Assembly: GCA_022495995.1 (NCBI GenBank)
Contig: JAFEMH010002441.1
Span: forward strand, 1-64,000
DNA length: 64,000 bases
From: Adenophora triphylla var. japonica
Lineage: Eukaryota; Streptophyta; Magnoliopsida; Asterales; Campanulaceae
Direction of reading: 5' to 3'
The notes below the pieces were generated by a model. That model was not told the DNA's origin. It ran no database searches and worked only from the letters and a program-made list of their open reading frames with translations. The position numbers and the translations under genes were made by a program. The stretch's first letter is position 1. Each line of letters opens with the position of its first letter. This document shows, in pieces, positions 1 to 11,771 of the stretch.

Positions 1-2759
1 AGAATCAAGGTAGATTAACATCATCTTAATCATTGTTTTCACTTGTGTTTAGATATAAAATTTAAGTATTTAACGTGTTTTAGTATATTGTAGATATAAA
101 TGTTAGGGTTTTGTTATATAGGTTTTAACACTTTGATTTCGTAATGTAGGGTTAAAGATGAACGGGGTCCAATCATTTTCACGTGTTATTGGGAGGTGAT
201 GATGAACAACCATTTGATGGTCCTCATTTCAAAAAAGGGCCAAAATGTGCAATTAGGGCTAATTGTCGATGGAGATACAATGAGTTGATTGATGAATTAT
301 ACAAAAAGGCGTGTTTAGATCGGTCTCAATTTGATTTGGAAGTCATTTACAGATGTCCTCATACTTTTGATAGCGGGATTGGTGAGTACTTTCCTTTTCG
401 TATTGAAGATGATACGTGTATGGATATAATGTTCGATCATTTAGCTAAATTTGAGGGGATAGGTAATTTGCAGCTGTAAGTGGTTGTAAAATTGATTGAA
501 AATTGACCCAATCCAGAGTTTGAAACACTGCACATAGAGACCATTTATGGGTATTCACCAACTGGTAACCGTGATACATGAGTTGGTCCAAGTTCCCAAA
601 CACTTGTATCCAAATTATGATGATGGGGCATTTGGGCATAATGATCCTTTTAATGACGATAATTCTGAAGATGATGTAAATTATGAAGAAGAAGAAGTAC
701 ACACTGATGTAAATGCAATGCTAGATGCTGATGATGGTGAATATGAGGAGGGTAATAGTGATTTTGATGTCGATTTGGGAGAGGGTGATAATGCCCGATT
801 GATGATGATGTGGAAACACCTTTTGTTCATTATGAAGTGCCGGAAAATCGAAGGTATGAGAGAGCGGATTATCCCTTTTACAGTGATATTGGTAGTTCTG
901 CTCGACAAGAAGAAGGCTTCATTGATTACGATAATGCACCTAGTTTTCCAGTTTGGGATCCGGATAACCATGAAATTGCTAAAGGGATACGCTTTTCTAG
1001 CAAGAACGAGGCACAATTTGATATAAAAAGGTACCATATTCGCACCAATCGCCGGTTCAGGGTAAGAAAGAGCACAACTCACACATGGGTAATTGAGTGT
1101 CTATTGAAAAATTATCCATGCAATTTTTATGTTCGTGTGAGTAGGAGGAAGTTTGGCTATTGGGAAGTGACCAAGTATAAGGCTCCTCATTGCTGCTTAT
1201 ATTCTGGAGAAAGTCGAGATCACCCCAACCTAGATGCCAAGTTTATTGGTCGGGAAGTAGTTGGTCTTATTAAGGCCGATTCAGATGTCAAGGTTGGACT
1301 TATTATTGCACACATATTTAGTAGGTTTGGAAAGGAAATTACCTATAAGAAGGCATGGTGTGGAAAGCAGAAGGGCATTGCAGAGGTTTTTGGAGATTGG
1401 GAGGAATCTTATATAAGGTTACCCCGCGTCCTAGCAGCCATCCAAAAATACAACCCCAGTACAATTGTTGAGTATTCTCATCCTCCTCCTCCTGTCGGTG
1501 AATTACACATGTTTCAACAGGTATTCTGGGCATTTGGGCCTTGCATTGAAGCTTTCTTTCATTATCGACCCGTCATTTCGTTGATGGAACATTCTCGCAT
1601 GGTAGATATAAAGGGGTAATACTCGATTGCCATGGGTGTTGATGCCCAAGACAGTATACTTCCTCTTGCATTTGTCGTTGTTGAAAAGGAGAACCAGATG
1701 AACTGGCGTTGGTTCTTATATCTTCTTTGCAAACATATTATAAAGAGTCATGAAGTATGCTTGATATATGACCGTCATCAGGACATTCTTAAGACTATCG
1801 CTGAAGATACGTGGTGGCCAAATATGCATCATCGATTTTGCTTGAGACATATGCGAGCAAATTTCTTGGATAAGCATAGAGGGGAAGGGTTGAAGTATCT
1901 GTTTTGGAGAGCGGGTAGAGCAACTCAAGATAGAAAATTGAAATCTACCTTAGAGAGTATCCATTCAATTAACCCAGAGGCAATTACATGGTTTCGACCT
2001 GGATGCCAGAAAATGGACATTAGCACACGATGGTGGTTACAGATATAGCATTATAACTACTAACATGTCTGAGGTTTTCAATGGTGTCATGAAGGGAGCC
2101 CGTGGGATGCCAATCACAGCAATTGTTGAAACTGCCTTCTACCGTTGTGTGGAGTACTTTCAAGTAAGGCATGGATTTTCACTTAATGCCTTAGGAGGTA
2201 ATCCTAATAACCCTAACATCAATCCCCTACACCAATTCAGCCAGAAAGTTCATTACCGATACTTGAAGAATAGCGAGAAAGGGGCAACACATCAGGTAAG
2301 GAGGTTCAACAATCATGAAATGGAGGTGTATCAAGTGACAACCGCACGTCAGGGTGATAAAGGGGGAAATATCCAGATTGTCCGACTTAATGAGCGTACC
2401 TGCACATGTGGTAAATGGGTTGCCTATCACATGCCTTGTTCCCATCTTCTTGCATGTTGCCATGCACAACATCTTGATGGTCGAGATTTCGTTTCTCGAT
2501 TTTACACCATTAGGGAATACTACAAGACATGGAAGGGGACATTTGAACCATTACACCATGAGGACTATTGGGGTGTAGATGGTTTGGTGCCACATTTTTT
2601 CCTAATCCCCACCTTCGATGTTCTGCGAAGTCCGGACGGCCTAGATCAAGTCGCTTCCGCAATTGTATGGACTTTCAAGCAGATAAACGGAAGACTCTGT
2701 GCTCATCATGCAAACAAGAAGGCCACAATCGTCGTAGATGCCCGAACATTTGGGAGTAG
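1..2759 (+). pseudogene. MuDR-type Mutator-like transposase, decayed (MULE-1)
   Basis: Remnant of a MuDR-family transposase, which cuts and pastes its element in the nucleus. In order one sees an N-terminal region (about 205-475), an acidic linker (660-800), a MuDR DNA-binding region (about 990-1330, with RFRVRKSTTHTWVIECLLKN and a GKQKGIAEVFGDWEESY block), the DDE transposase core (about 1560-2040, GVDAQDSILPLAFVVVEKEN and DRHQDILKTI), a SWIM zinc finger (2398-2463, CTCGKWVAYHMPCSHLLACC) and a C-terminal zinc knuckle (CSSCKQEGHNRRRC, ending at the stop at 2757-2759). The parts lie in different frames. Shifts are apparent near 1583, where DGTF is thrown out of frame, near 1626, and between the SWIM finger and the knuckle near 2590. 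There are also in-frame stops near 2046 and around 480. It therefore cannot make a working enzyme. The 5' part probably begins left of the window. Confidence 0.88.
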
Positions 2760-2769
2760 AAGAATGTTT

Positions 2770-3335
2770 TCCATGTAATATATGTTTGAGTTGTTGGATT
2801 TACTTTCTATTTCATTTGGATTTCGTTTCAGTATGACGTAGATGTAATTTTGATTGTTTATACAGTTTGTGTTGTTTGAATATGACTTTGATTTTCATTT
2901 GAATTTGGTTTGAAAGTTTATGTTTGGCAAAATAAAATTTATGTTAAAATTTCTGTCCATGGCAAACTATATGAAAGTGTATGAAGTTTCTGCCTAAAAA
3001 AAAGTTTCTGCCAAAAAATCCCTGTTCATGAGAAATCGCCACACTGTGTAGCAATTTCTCATGAACAACTTTCCAGAACAGCTGCAGCAAACTTCAGCAT
3101 CCCACCAGCACACAGAAATTCCCATATCCAATATCTATATTAAACTGTAAAACCAGTAAAACCTGTACAATTTATCATAACACACACCTACACATCTACA
3201 TACATATACTAAAGTGTAAAAAAAATCAAAATCCAAATAAAAACTAAAAAAATCATAGTTTCACTTATTACAAATAAAAACATCCAAATAACAACTAATA
3301 ATACAAAGTTTTATTACATCTAAATAAAAAAAGAT
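2770..3335. other. Non-coding spacer between convergent MULE-1 genes
   Basis: AT-rich spacer between the transposase stop and the 3' end of the PMD gene. No coding signal was seen. It contains the 43-bp palindrome listed separately and poly-A-like stretches that could serve as 3' ends for both genes. Confidence 0.6.
3024..3066. repeat. Palindrome of MULE-1 (intergenic copy)
   Basis: Inverted repeat with two 21-bp arms around a single central base. The arms differ at two positions. The core reads GCCACACTGTGTAGC. Related cores (GCTACACCGTGTAGC) occur three times at 21652-21792, near the other end of the same element, so this belongs to a family of element-specific palindromes. Confidence 0.8.
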
Positions 3336-5058
3336 TCACCTATTCCTTCTCTCGTAGTTAGCCAGGGTTAACTTCCTCGTCGGTTGCCGCTGTCGAGACC
3401 CTCTTCTAATCAACTCCGACCGTTGAGCAGGGGTAAGTTGTACCCCACTAGATGAAGTCGCAACTGGATCAGAGAAGGGTGTAGTACCCTCAAAGTGAGT
3501 CCCGCCGTAAGAAGTCGAACTAGGATCGGAGAAGGGCCTCGGAACCCCGCTGAGATGTAGATAGAGGAAGCCTAAAGCCACTTCCACTCCCCGCATTTAC
3601 TCCAAAACCCATAGTGGGTCCAGGGGGAGGGTCTGGCTGGGCACTCCACCCACTCCCTCTCCCACTCCCACTCTCCCACCCACTCCACCGACTCCCACTC
3701 CCCACCCACTCCATCCCCCCACCCATTCCCACCCCCACTCCCACTACCACAAAATTGACTTTGAGTCCACTGTGATGGCCATTCAAATTGTCCATAATCC
3801 TGGGTCTGGTCTTGAGGCTTGGGCTCGGGCTCTGGCTCGTCGTGAAAGTCCATTTATGGTTGTGGCTGTGGCTGTGCACGACGTCTAGCCCGACGTTGTC
3901 GAGGTTCTATCCCCTGTGCGCAATCTACCGGTGGGGGAGGTGCTGCAGCAGCCTCAAGGCATTGTTGCTCCCTAACTCCCGTGAGCGTGTATCTAATAAT
4001 CCTCTACATTGAAGCTTGTCTGGCATGCTCCTCCGCCTCATTGTCGACATGCAAACGCTGAAGGTTCTGCACCTGTTTTTATATCATAAAAAATATAAGT
4101 ATGAGACATAAGTTAATAAATTGAAGTTTTGTATAAAAAAACTAGAAATTATAAATTGAAAAATGTAAATACTTACCACGACCTCTAGGCAAGGGGCAAC
4201 CGACCGGTAACCAGCCTCCTCTATATGAATGGGGTTTTGCATAAACATGCACGTTATGCTCCGATACCACATCATATATGGATCGGTGTAATGCATATCG
4301 TGAAAGCCTGGGACACCCGAAATCAGAAATTGTCGCCGCTGTTCCCAGAGTGCAATGTATTGTCGATGGCGGTCGCTCCAAATCACGACATTGTTTCCAC
4401 GCCTATCAACTCTGTGCAAGTCCGGACGAGTGTTGCACGGTTCTGGGACCCCCTGCAGCAAGCCAAATTGCCTCATAACACGATCCGGCAAATGCCACTT
4501 GATTCTCTCAAAGCATATTAAAGGGACCCGCGCCAACCATACGATATGTCCCTGAGTGCAATAGGTCAGAGCATATCTATCTATATAAGGCTGCCACACA
4601 ACCTGATCATCAGTTAGCTTGGCCAGCTGATCACGATAGCCTCGCAGGTTATGGGCAGTAACCTCCTTGAGATACAATGATGAATGGGTCCACCTGAAAT
4701 TTCATAAACAGAATAATTATAAGAAAAAGTTAAAAAAAAAAAACTATAACGACGAGAAAATAGCGTATGATATATGTATACCTGCATCCCGGTGGCATGT
4801 GCTCGTAGTCCGGATCTCTGTTTCACCTACGAATTCCAGGTTGCACACATAGAAACCGCTCCCAAGCCCAATAAAATCTATATCAAATACTATAAATAAT
4901 GTTGATAATTTGAAATCAAACTTAAAAACAACAACATAATGAATATTAAAATGAGATAAACATACCTGTACAATGTTGAGAAATTCTCCGTATTATTTCG
5001 TCACATGGTTAGTCGCACTACACAACTCTCGATATAAGAAAGCCAGCGACGCACTTCC
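3336..5058 (-). pseudogene. Plant mobile domain (PMD) gene, 3' part
   Basis: Downstream half of a PMD gene (the aminotransferase-like/MAIN-like domain of plant transposons and a few silencing factors). Read on the minus strand, 5058-4980 encodes SLAFLYRELCSAT followed by NHVTK, a stop, then YGEFLNIVQ. An intron follows, then an exon with WAWERF and DPDYEHMPPGC, an intron ending near 4696, and a large exon (about 4695-4177) with VVWQPYIDRYALTYCTQGHI and LPDRVMRQFGLLQGVPEP, both PMD hallmarks. After another intron comes a proline-, glutamine- and tryptophan-rich tail ending in PTRKLTLANYERRNR. The N-terminal half lies at 20429-21093, separated by the 15.4-kb hAT insertion. In-frame stops at about 5000 and 4010 and a frameshift in the low-complexity tail mark it as dead. 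Its biochemical role is unknown; related host PMD proteins MAIN and MAIL1 act in silencing and genome stability. Confidence 0.85.
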
Positions 5059-6086
5059 TAGGGCGAGCGTAAAAACCAAAAAAACCATTAATACCGAAAA
5101 AATCAAAAAACCGGACCGAAAAATTGAACCAATAAGCTATTGGTTTGGAGCGGTTCATTAAAAATAGAAAACCGAATATTCCAGTTCGGTTCCAATTCAA
5201 AATATAAAAAACCATTAATAAACCGAACCGAACCGAATCGTTAAGATACTAAACGTCATCGTTTTAATTTGTTATATATATTATATATCAAAAAATCTCG
5301 CTTTTTTCATATTTCATTTGCGGCGTGACCTAGGTTAGGTTTGATCGCTCCTCGCCTCTTTCCTTCCTCCCTCCCTCGTCGCCGCCTTGCCGCCGCTCCT
5401 CCTTTTTCACAAAGACTCAAAGATTGTGTCTTTGTACATGCATTTCACTTGATCTTTTGTATAAATTGTATGTTCTGCTGTATGCTCTGTTACCTTTTTT
5501 TCCTCTTGTAGATCTGATTGGCAACAAGGCTTTTTTTCCACTTGTAATTTGGTAATCTTCAGAATCTTTTTTCCTCTCAGCTCGCAATAAATATAGTTAA
5601 AAAAATTGTAGTTTAAATACATCCCTACACCGATTTAATTTATGTAGACGGAATCTAGTTATACGTTTTCTCTATTTTGTGTTTTTCACTTTTTCCTTGT
5701 TAGGTGGGAATTCATTGGTTTGGTTTCTTTTAATAATCTTTTTTCTCGACTTATCGAGAAAAAGGGATCCTATTACATGAGATTAATATCTTTAGGTTTC
5801 GTCCTAGCAATGTGGAAAAGTTGAAAGTCAATCCGAAAAACCAAAAAAACCAATTTAATCATTCTTGTGCGCTTCCCTTTTTTAATTTTACTAATTACGC
5901 ACATCTAACTTGTTTAGGCTCACCGTTAGCATCATTGCCTTCATTAGATTTTTTGTGTGATATTATACATATTTTGCAAATTCTAGTTTTTTTTTTCTCA
6001 TAGAGAATTACTTCACATCAGCTCTTTAATAATAGATTTCGTACTTTATTTGTTTCTCTCTTCCCCTTCAAATTTTTAAGCTGCAA

Positions 6087-7683
6087 ATGGAACCGATTAA
6101 TGTTGAGATTGAGGAAGAAAGCAAGAAACATGAGATACCCGTTTCAAGAAAAAGACGGGACACGAAGTTGCTAATGAAAAAGGCGTAAAGGTATACACGG
6201 GCTAAAAGATCAATGGTAAGGCAACATTTCAATTTATGTTAAAGGTGCAACAAAAGTACAATGTCCTTATTTAAAATCATGGTTAAAATGTCATGCTACT
6301 ATGTATGGTACCTCCAACTCGTAGAGTCGCTTAAAACACCATCGTTTTCACAATTGCTTGTTAAGGAAGAAGGGAGATAAAAAGCAATCACTTTTAGGTT
6401 TTAAGCCTACTGTTGCCCATAGGGAAGGTAGTTCTCTTGCTACTCATTCTTTTAATGGTAGAGAAGTGCAGATGGGCACTTGCTAGAATGTGCATCAAAG
6501 ACAATAGACCTTTCAAGATTGGCTGATGATAAAGGATTCTAGGAATATTCTTGGCGCAATGAATCCAATGTTTAAAATGCCATCTAGGTGGACTCAGAGC
6601 TTGAGAATGTTTTGGAGGGATTTACAAGGAGGAGGCCGCTAACCTTAAGAATCTTTTAAAAAATCAAATGGGCTGGCTTACCACCGATACTTCTGGTCAT
6701 CCGTTCAAAATATCAATTATATATGTCTTACCGTGCATCAAGTTAATGATGATTGGGATTTAAATAGAAAAAAAAAATTGGAACTTCTCGCTCAATAGCT
6801 AATCATAGAGGTGAAACAATTGGAAAGTTGGTTTATTTATGCTTACAAAAATGGGGTATTGATCGGGTTTTCACTGTGATGGTAGATAATGCTTCGTTAA
6901 ATGACGGGGCAATTCGATATTTGAAAAGTAGGCTTAGAGGGCCTAATGTCATACTTGATTGTGAGCATATGCATTTAAGATGTTGTGCACATATTATAAA
7001 TCTTGTTGTGAGAGAAGGGTTAAAGGAGCAAGATGTGTCCATCTCAAGAATTAGAAAGGCCGTGAGATACGTTAGGTCATCACCATCTAGGACTGCAAGG
7101 TTTAAGGAATGTGTTGAAAAAGTTAAAATTGATTGTAAGAAAAAGCCTTGCCTTGATGTTGAAACTAGGTGGAATTCTACCTACCTAATGTTGGAATCGA
7201 CTGTGAAGTATATGGATGCTTTTGAGAGGATGAAAATTGTAGATGACAATTTCTTGGCCTACTTTGATGTTGATGATGAAGAAGTCGGGAGTGGTACAAG
7301 AAAAATAAAGAGAAAAGATAGAGTTGGGGGGCCTCCGGATGCAAATAATTGGAAGAACGCAAATAATTTCATTGAGTATTTGAGTATTTTTTACAATGTA
7401 ACCAACCTAATTTCGGGGTCTAAGTTTGTCACATCCAACTTGTTTTTTGGTGAACTTGTGACAATGCATGCAACCATATCACATATGCGCATGAATGTGG
7501 ATGAGGGAAAGAAGAGAATGGCACGTTCAATGAAAGAAAAATATGACAAATATTGAGAGAACATGGATAATATGAATTTCTTGTTGTATGTGGTTGTTGT
7601 TTTAGATCCCCGCAATAAAATGTGCTTTCTTGGGTGGTGTTTGGGTCAAATTTATGAAATTAATTCATCGAGGTCCAAGGATA
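6087..7683 (+). pseudogene. hAT transposase (RICESLEEPER-like), 5' part
   Basis: A start codon at 6087 opens MEPINVEIEEESKKHEIPV, followed by a degraded BED-finger region (6190-6370; the remaining text includes KVQCPYLKSWLKC and HATMYGTSN). The clear part, 6828-7556, has the hAT RNase-H-fold core: GIDRVFTVMVDNASLND, HMHLRCCAHIINLVVREGL, and PCLDVETRWNSTYLMLES. A stop at 7554-7556 lies where family members have Trp before ENMDNMNF, and the frame continues past it to VVVLDPRNKM. The coding frame runs into the CACTA insertion at 7684 and resumes at 18146. Multiple stops in the 5' third show the gene was decayed apart from the insertion. Confidence 0.85.
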
Positions 7684-7689
7684 CACTAC

Positions 7690-8275
7690 TAGAAACTGGG
7701 TCTTTAGCGACGGAATATCCAGCGGCGGAATTATTCCGTCACTATATAGCGGCGGAAATGATGCTATAGCAACGAAATAAATTTGGCGTTGAAATTACCG
7801 ACGGAATTTAATTCCGCCGCTGGATTCCGTCGCTAAAAATGAATATTCGTCGAATATTTGTGTCAATACCGCCACTAATGTGTGTTTGACCGATCTTGAC
7901 TTTACCGACGAAATATTCCGTCGCTATTTCTTTTATCAGCGGCGGAATTAATCTGTCGGTGTCAATTTAATATTTTTTTAATTTTTTTAATTTATCAGCG
8001 GCAGAATTATTCCATAGGTGATAATTTAATTTAATTTTTATTTTTTTTTAATTTATCAGCGACGGAATTATTCCGTCGGTGATAATTTAATTTTGTTTTT
8101 AATTTTTTTATTTTATCAGCGACGGAATTATTCTGTTTGTGATAATTTAATTTAATTTTTAATTTTTTTATTTATCAGCGACGGAATAATTCTGTCGGTG
8201 ATAAGTTAATTTTGTTTTTAATTTTTTTTATTTATCAGCGACGAAATTATTCCGTCGGTGGTAATTTAATTTTTT
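7690..8275. repeat. CACTA left subterminal repeats
   Basis: First, scattered direct and inverted copies of GCGACGGAATATTCCG-type units (7700-7960). Then a regular tandem array from about 7930 to 8275, in which a roughly 57-bp unit (ATCAGCGACGGAATTATTCC, then GTCGGTGATAATTTAATTT, then T-rich DNA) recurs about six times. In En/Spm such repeats are binding sites for the TNPA-type protein; that role is inferred here. Confidence 0.85.
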
Positions 8276-8548
8276 TTTAATATTTTTTTAAAAAATCACT
8301 AATTAACAAAGTATAAAATAATATTTCCTAGTTAATAAAAAATTTTAAAAAAATAAATATAGGGTAGTCCGTCCCTCTTTTCTTCTATTTACTTTAATTT
8401 ATTTAGTTTTTTTCTATCTTTTTTATATACCTTTTTGTAAAAAAAACCACTAATTAACAAAGTCTAAAATATTATTTCCTACTGAATAAAAAATTAAAAA
8501 AAATATAGGGTAGTTCGTCCCTCTTTTCTTCTATATACTTTTATTTGT

Positions 8549-8890
8549 TTAGGGTTTAGGGTTTAGGGTTTAGAGTTCGGGGTATAAGTATATGATTTAG
8601 GATTTAGGAATTGGGGTATAAGTATATGAGATCTGAGATTTAGAGTTTAGGGTTTAGGGGTATAAGTATATGAAATATGGTTTAGGGGTTGGGGTATAAG
8701 TATATGAGATTTGAGATTTAGGATTTAGAATTCGGGGTATAAGTATATGATTTAGGGCTTAGGGGTATAAGCATATGAGATTTGAGATTTAGGGTTTAGG
8801 GTTAGGGGTATAAGTATATGATTTAAGATTTAGGGGTTGAGGTATAAGTATATGAGATTTGAGATTTAGGGTTTAGGGTTTAGGGTTAGG
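8549..8890 (+). repeat. Telomere-like TTTAGGG / TATAAGTATATGA composite array
   Basis: Several runs of the plant telomere heptamer (GGGTTTAGGGTTTAGGG) alternate with a spacer, GGGGTATAAGTATATGAGAT, in about seven irregular units. It lies inside the CACTA element, so it is not a chromosome end. Confidence 0.8.
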
Positions 8891-9160
8891 ATATAGAGGT
8901 AGTGGTGCGTGGTGGTAGTAGTATAGTGGTAGTGGTAGTAGTAGGGGTAGTAGAGATAGTAGTGGTAGTAGTGGTGGTAGTGGTAGTAGTGGTGGTGATA
9001 GTAGTGGTCGTAGTGGTAGTAGTGGTGATAGTGGTAGTAGTGGTGGTAGTGGTACGTAGTGGTGGTGGTGGTAGTGGTAGTAGTAGTAGTAGTAGTGATG
9101 GTAGTGGTATGTGGTGGTAGTAGTGGTAGTATAGTGGTGGTGGTAGTGGTGGTAGTAGCG
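8891..9160. repeat. GGTAGTAGT minisatellite
   Basis: About 270 bp of GGTAGT/GGTGGTAGT trinucleotide-based repeats directly after the telomere-like array. The long valine-rich and glycine/serine-rich frames it produces are compositional artefacts. It ends at about 9160, where a GCGGCGGAATAATTCCGTCG subterminal-type unit follows. Confidence 0.85.
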
Positions 9161-11771
9161 GCGGAATAATTCCGTCGGTGTTAATTTTTTTTTTTTAAAT
9201 TTGTTTAGCTTTATTTTTACTTTATTTTAATTTATGATTTATTTATTTTTCAAAAATAATATTTATTGACTTATATTTATTTTTTTTGAAAGTAATTTGT
9301 TATATTTTATTTAAAATATTTTTTATGTTTTATATAAATAAAAATACTGATATTAATTAAATTAAAATAATTTCGTAATAACCAGCGGCAGAATTATTCC
9401 GTCGGTGATAGTTAATTCTACCGATGAAATTCAATTCCGCCGCTGAAATTTATTTCTACCAGCGTAATAGTTCCGTCGCTGAGGTTAAATATAAATACAA
9501 ATTACGCCTCCCCCAAAATCGTTTACGACCTAAATCTCACTCTCTCCTTACAATCTCTCATCTCTCTCTCTTCCCTCACGGTCACACACACACCGCCGTC
9601 GTCCACCCTCTCCACACCGCCACGAAGCTGCGCTATCCACCCTCTCCATCGTCACGAGCTACTGCCGCCGTGTTCTTCTCTACTCTCTCAGCATCTCCCG
9701 GCTCTTCAGAACTCTCCCTCAACTCTACCGCCACCGTCCCTTCTACATCTTTTGCCGCTAACCGCCACCCACTCCTCTCCTCCTCCACCGCCACTTCTTT
9801 GCATCGTTTCAAGGTATGTAAATCCTCGATTACCACTTCCAAATTTTTTTAGATTTTATTTTTAGTTTTTGTAAACTTGCAGCAGATGAAAGCTAATTTC
9901 TTAGATATATGCTATTTCCCACTCAATGGAGCTCGCCTGTTAATTCAAATGAATTATTTTAGGAAAATCTTCAAATAATGTAATTAGTTTAATTAAACAA
10001 ATCTAAAACTACAATACAAGTTATCAATTATTATAAGCTGCAAAACAATTTGAAATGATTCATAATGAAAATTCAATAGCAGCAAATCTTACCTGTAATA
10101 ATCGTTACCATAATTACGGTTTCCATATGGAATTGATTGTCCCTTTTGTTCAACGAGTAAATCTAATCTCCCTAGCTTATTCCCATAGTTTCGTAGAACT
10201 AATGGTAACATGTGACCTGATTAGAGTTAAGGCTTCTTTTAAAAAAAATCTTAGAAAGATATATCAAAGGGGAAAGGAATGGGGCTATGAACTGGCGGCG
10301 GGTAGTATATTGATTTGGTTGGACCTGATCTATTTAATAAGAATCGTTATATTGCTGTAAAAGTGATAGAGAACTTGGCTTTTAAAGCGGTGGCATAGAG
10401 CAGTTTTCCCTGCAAGTAGGACAAGTATACCCTTATGCAGATTAGCAAATTAGCTTAGAGGTTTTTACTTGCAACTCCCATTTTAACTTGTTGAAATATT
10501 TATGGCTAAAGAAAAAGTGACACACATGGTAGATTTGAAATATTTGGAATACTACTGAGTTATTAACTGTTCGATTTGGGAGAAACATACTTATTTTGTT
10601 TTAGTTGCGATTAAGTACTCAATAAGCCGTTCTAAATTGATGTTTTTGTTTTTCATGCTCTTCATTCGTTGAATTAGATAGATGTCTTTGGTAGATTTGA
10701 AGTTTGCTAGATTTAATCATATTATATTACTTTTACACAGCTGGTTTATATCACATGGATTTGTAAAGATGACTGGCTTGCATCTGATAAAGTGGGAGAC
10801 CTAGATTGATATTTTATAGGCATACTAACTTTTGATACCCAATCAAGCAATCGAACAATCGAAATAAAATTAAATTATAATTTGATATTGTTGTAATACA
10901 CGGATCAATTAAAAAGTTAAAGGTCTCAAGAAATAAAAAATTAAAATAAATTTATTATTTAAATGTTAACTATTTAAAAAAACAAATGTGTATAAATGTT
11001 AATTCATCATTGTAAAAATTATATATTTTACATCAAAGAATTAAATATTAATATTTAAAATTATTCACAATATTAATAATTTAAAAAATGTGATAGATAT
11101 GTGTGTTAATTTATTATTGTAAAATTATGCATTTTACGGTAATGAATAAAAATTAATGTTACGACGTGACGTTGTGACGGTTGAAACACAAAAGCTTAGA
11201 AACTCGTTTAAGAATCTTTAACTTGTCATGTTGAGGTTAACATGTAGTCATCGATTCTTAAATTGTCCGTGTGGACAGTCTTGAAATGCACAATTATATG
11301 ATTTTGTAAATATCATCTTTGTCTATTAAAATTGCTTGAATAGACGATAGATGAGATATTTCGGTTGCATTCCTATTGTTCTCTGAGTGTATACTAGACA
11401 TGGTTGATTACATACTGTCGATTCTAATTGATAGTGTTTGATTGACCTAGTCTACGTCGTGCATTTGGAGACCATGGGGTTATGCTGCCGAAATTTCTTG
11501 ATTTTCGATTATAAAGCAAGTAGACAAAGTGTTATTTTCAATTTATATAATCGTGCATTTTGGGATGGGATAGAAGCCAACCCCAATTCTAAACCTAAAT
11601 GAAGTGTCTTGTTGCTTTTAAGTTTGTAATTCAAATTTAGGGAATGGTAATATGTTAATTACATCTAAACTGTTAATATATTATGAAATCAAATAATTAT
11701 TAACATCCCAATTTTGTTTCATCCGTCGATTAGATTGAGTGTACGTATAATAAATAGATTGCAATGCAGGA
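9161..11771 (+). other. CACTA leader and intron region
   Basis: Three more subterminal units (9160-9180, 9383-9405, 9430-9478) are followed by a CT-rich transcript-leader-like segment (9530-9815) ending in AAGGTATGTAAAT, a good 5' splice site. The rest, to 11771, is AT-rich and lacks coding signal. It includes an imperfect direct repeat of roughly 110 bp near 10970-11160. I read it as the 5' untranslated exon and first intron of the TNP2-like gene. A 101-codon open frame at 10055-10360 has no recognisable content. Confidence 0.5.

Noticed and set aside
8549..8890. Chromosome end (true telomere)
   Set aside because: The TTTAGGG runs are short, interrupted and enclosed within a CACTA element.
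8902..9120. Valine- or Gly/Ser-rich small protein
   Set aside because: Entirely produced by a GGTAGT minisatellite; no start context, no family, all frames open for the same reason.
9424..9852. 142-residue Ser/Thr/His-rich protein
   Set aside because: Starts inside a CACTA subterminal repeat and runs through a CT-rich leader to a splice donor; more likely untranslated leader.
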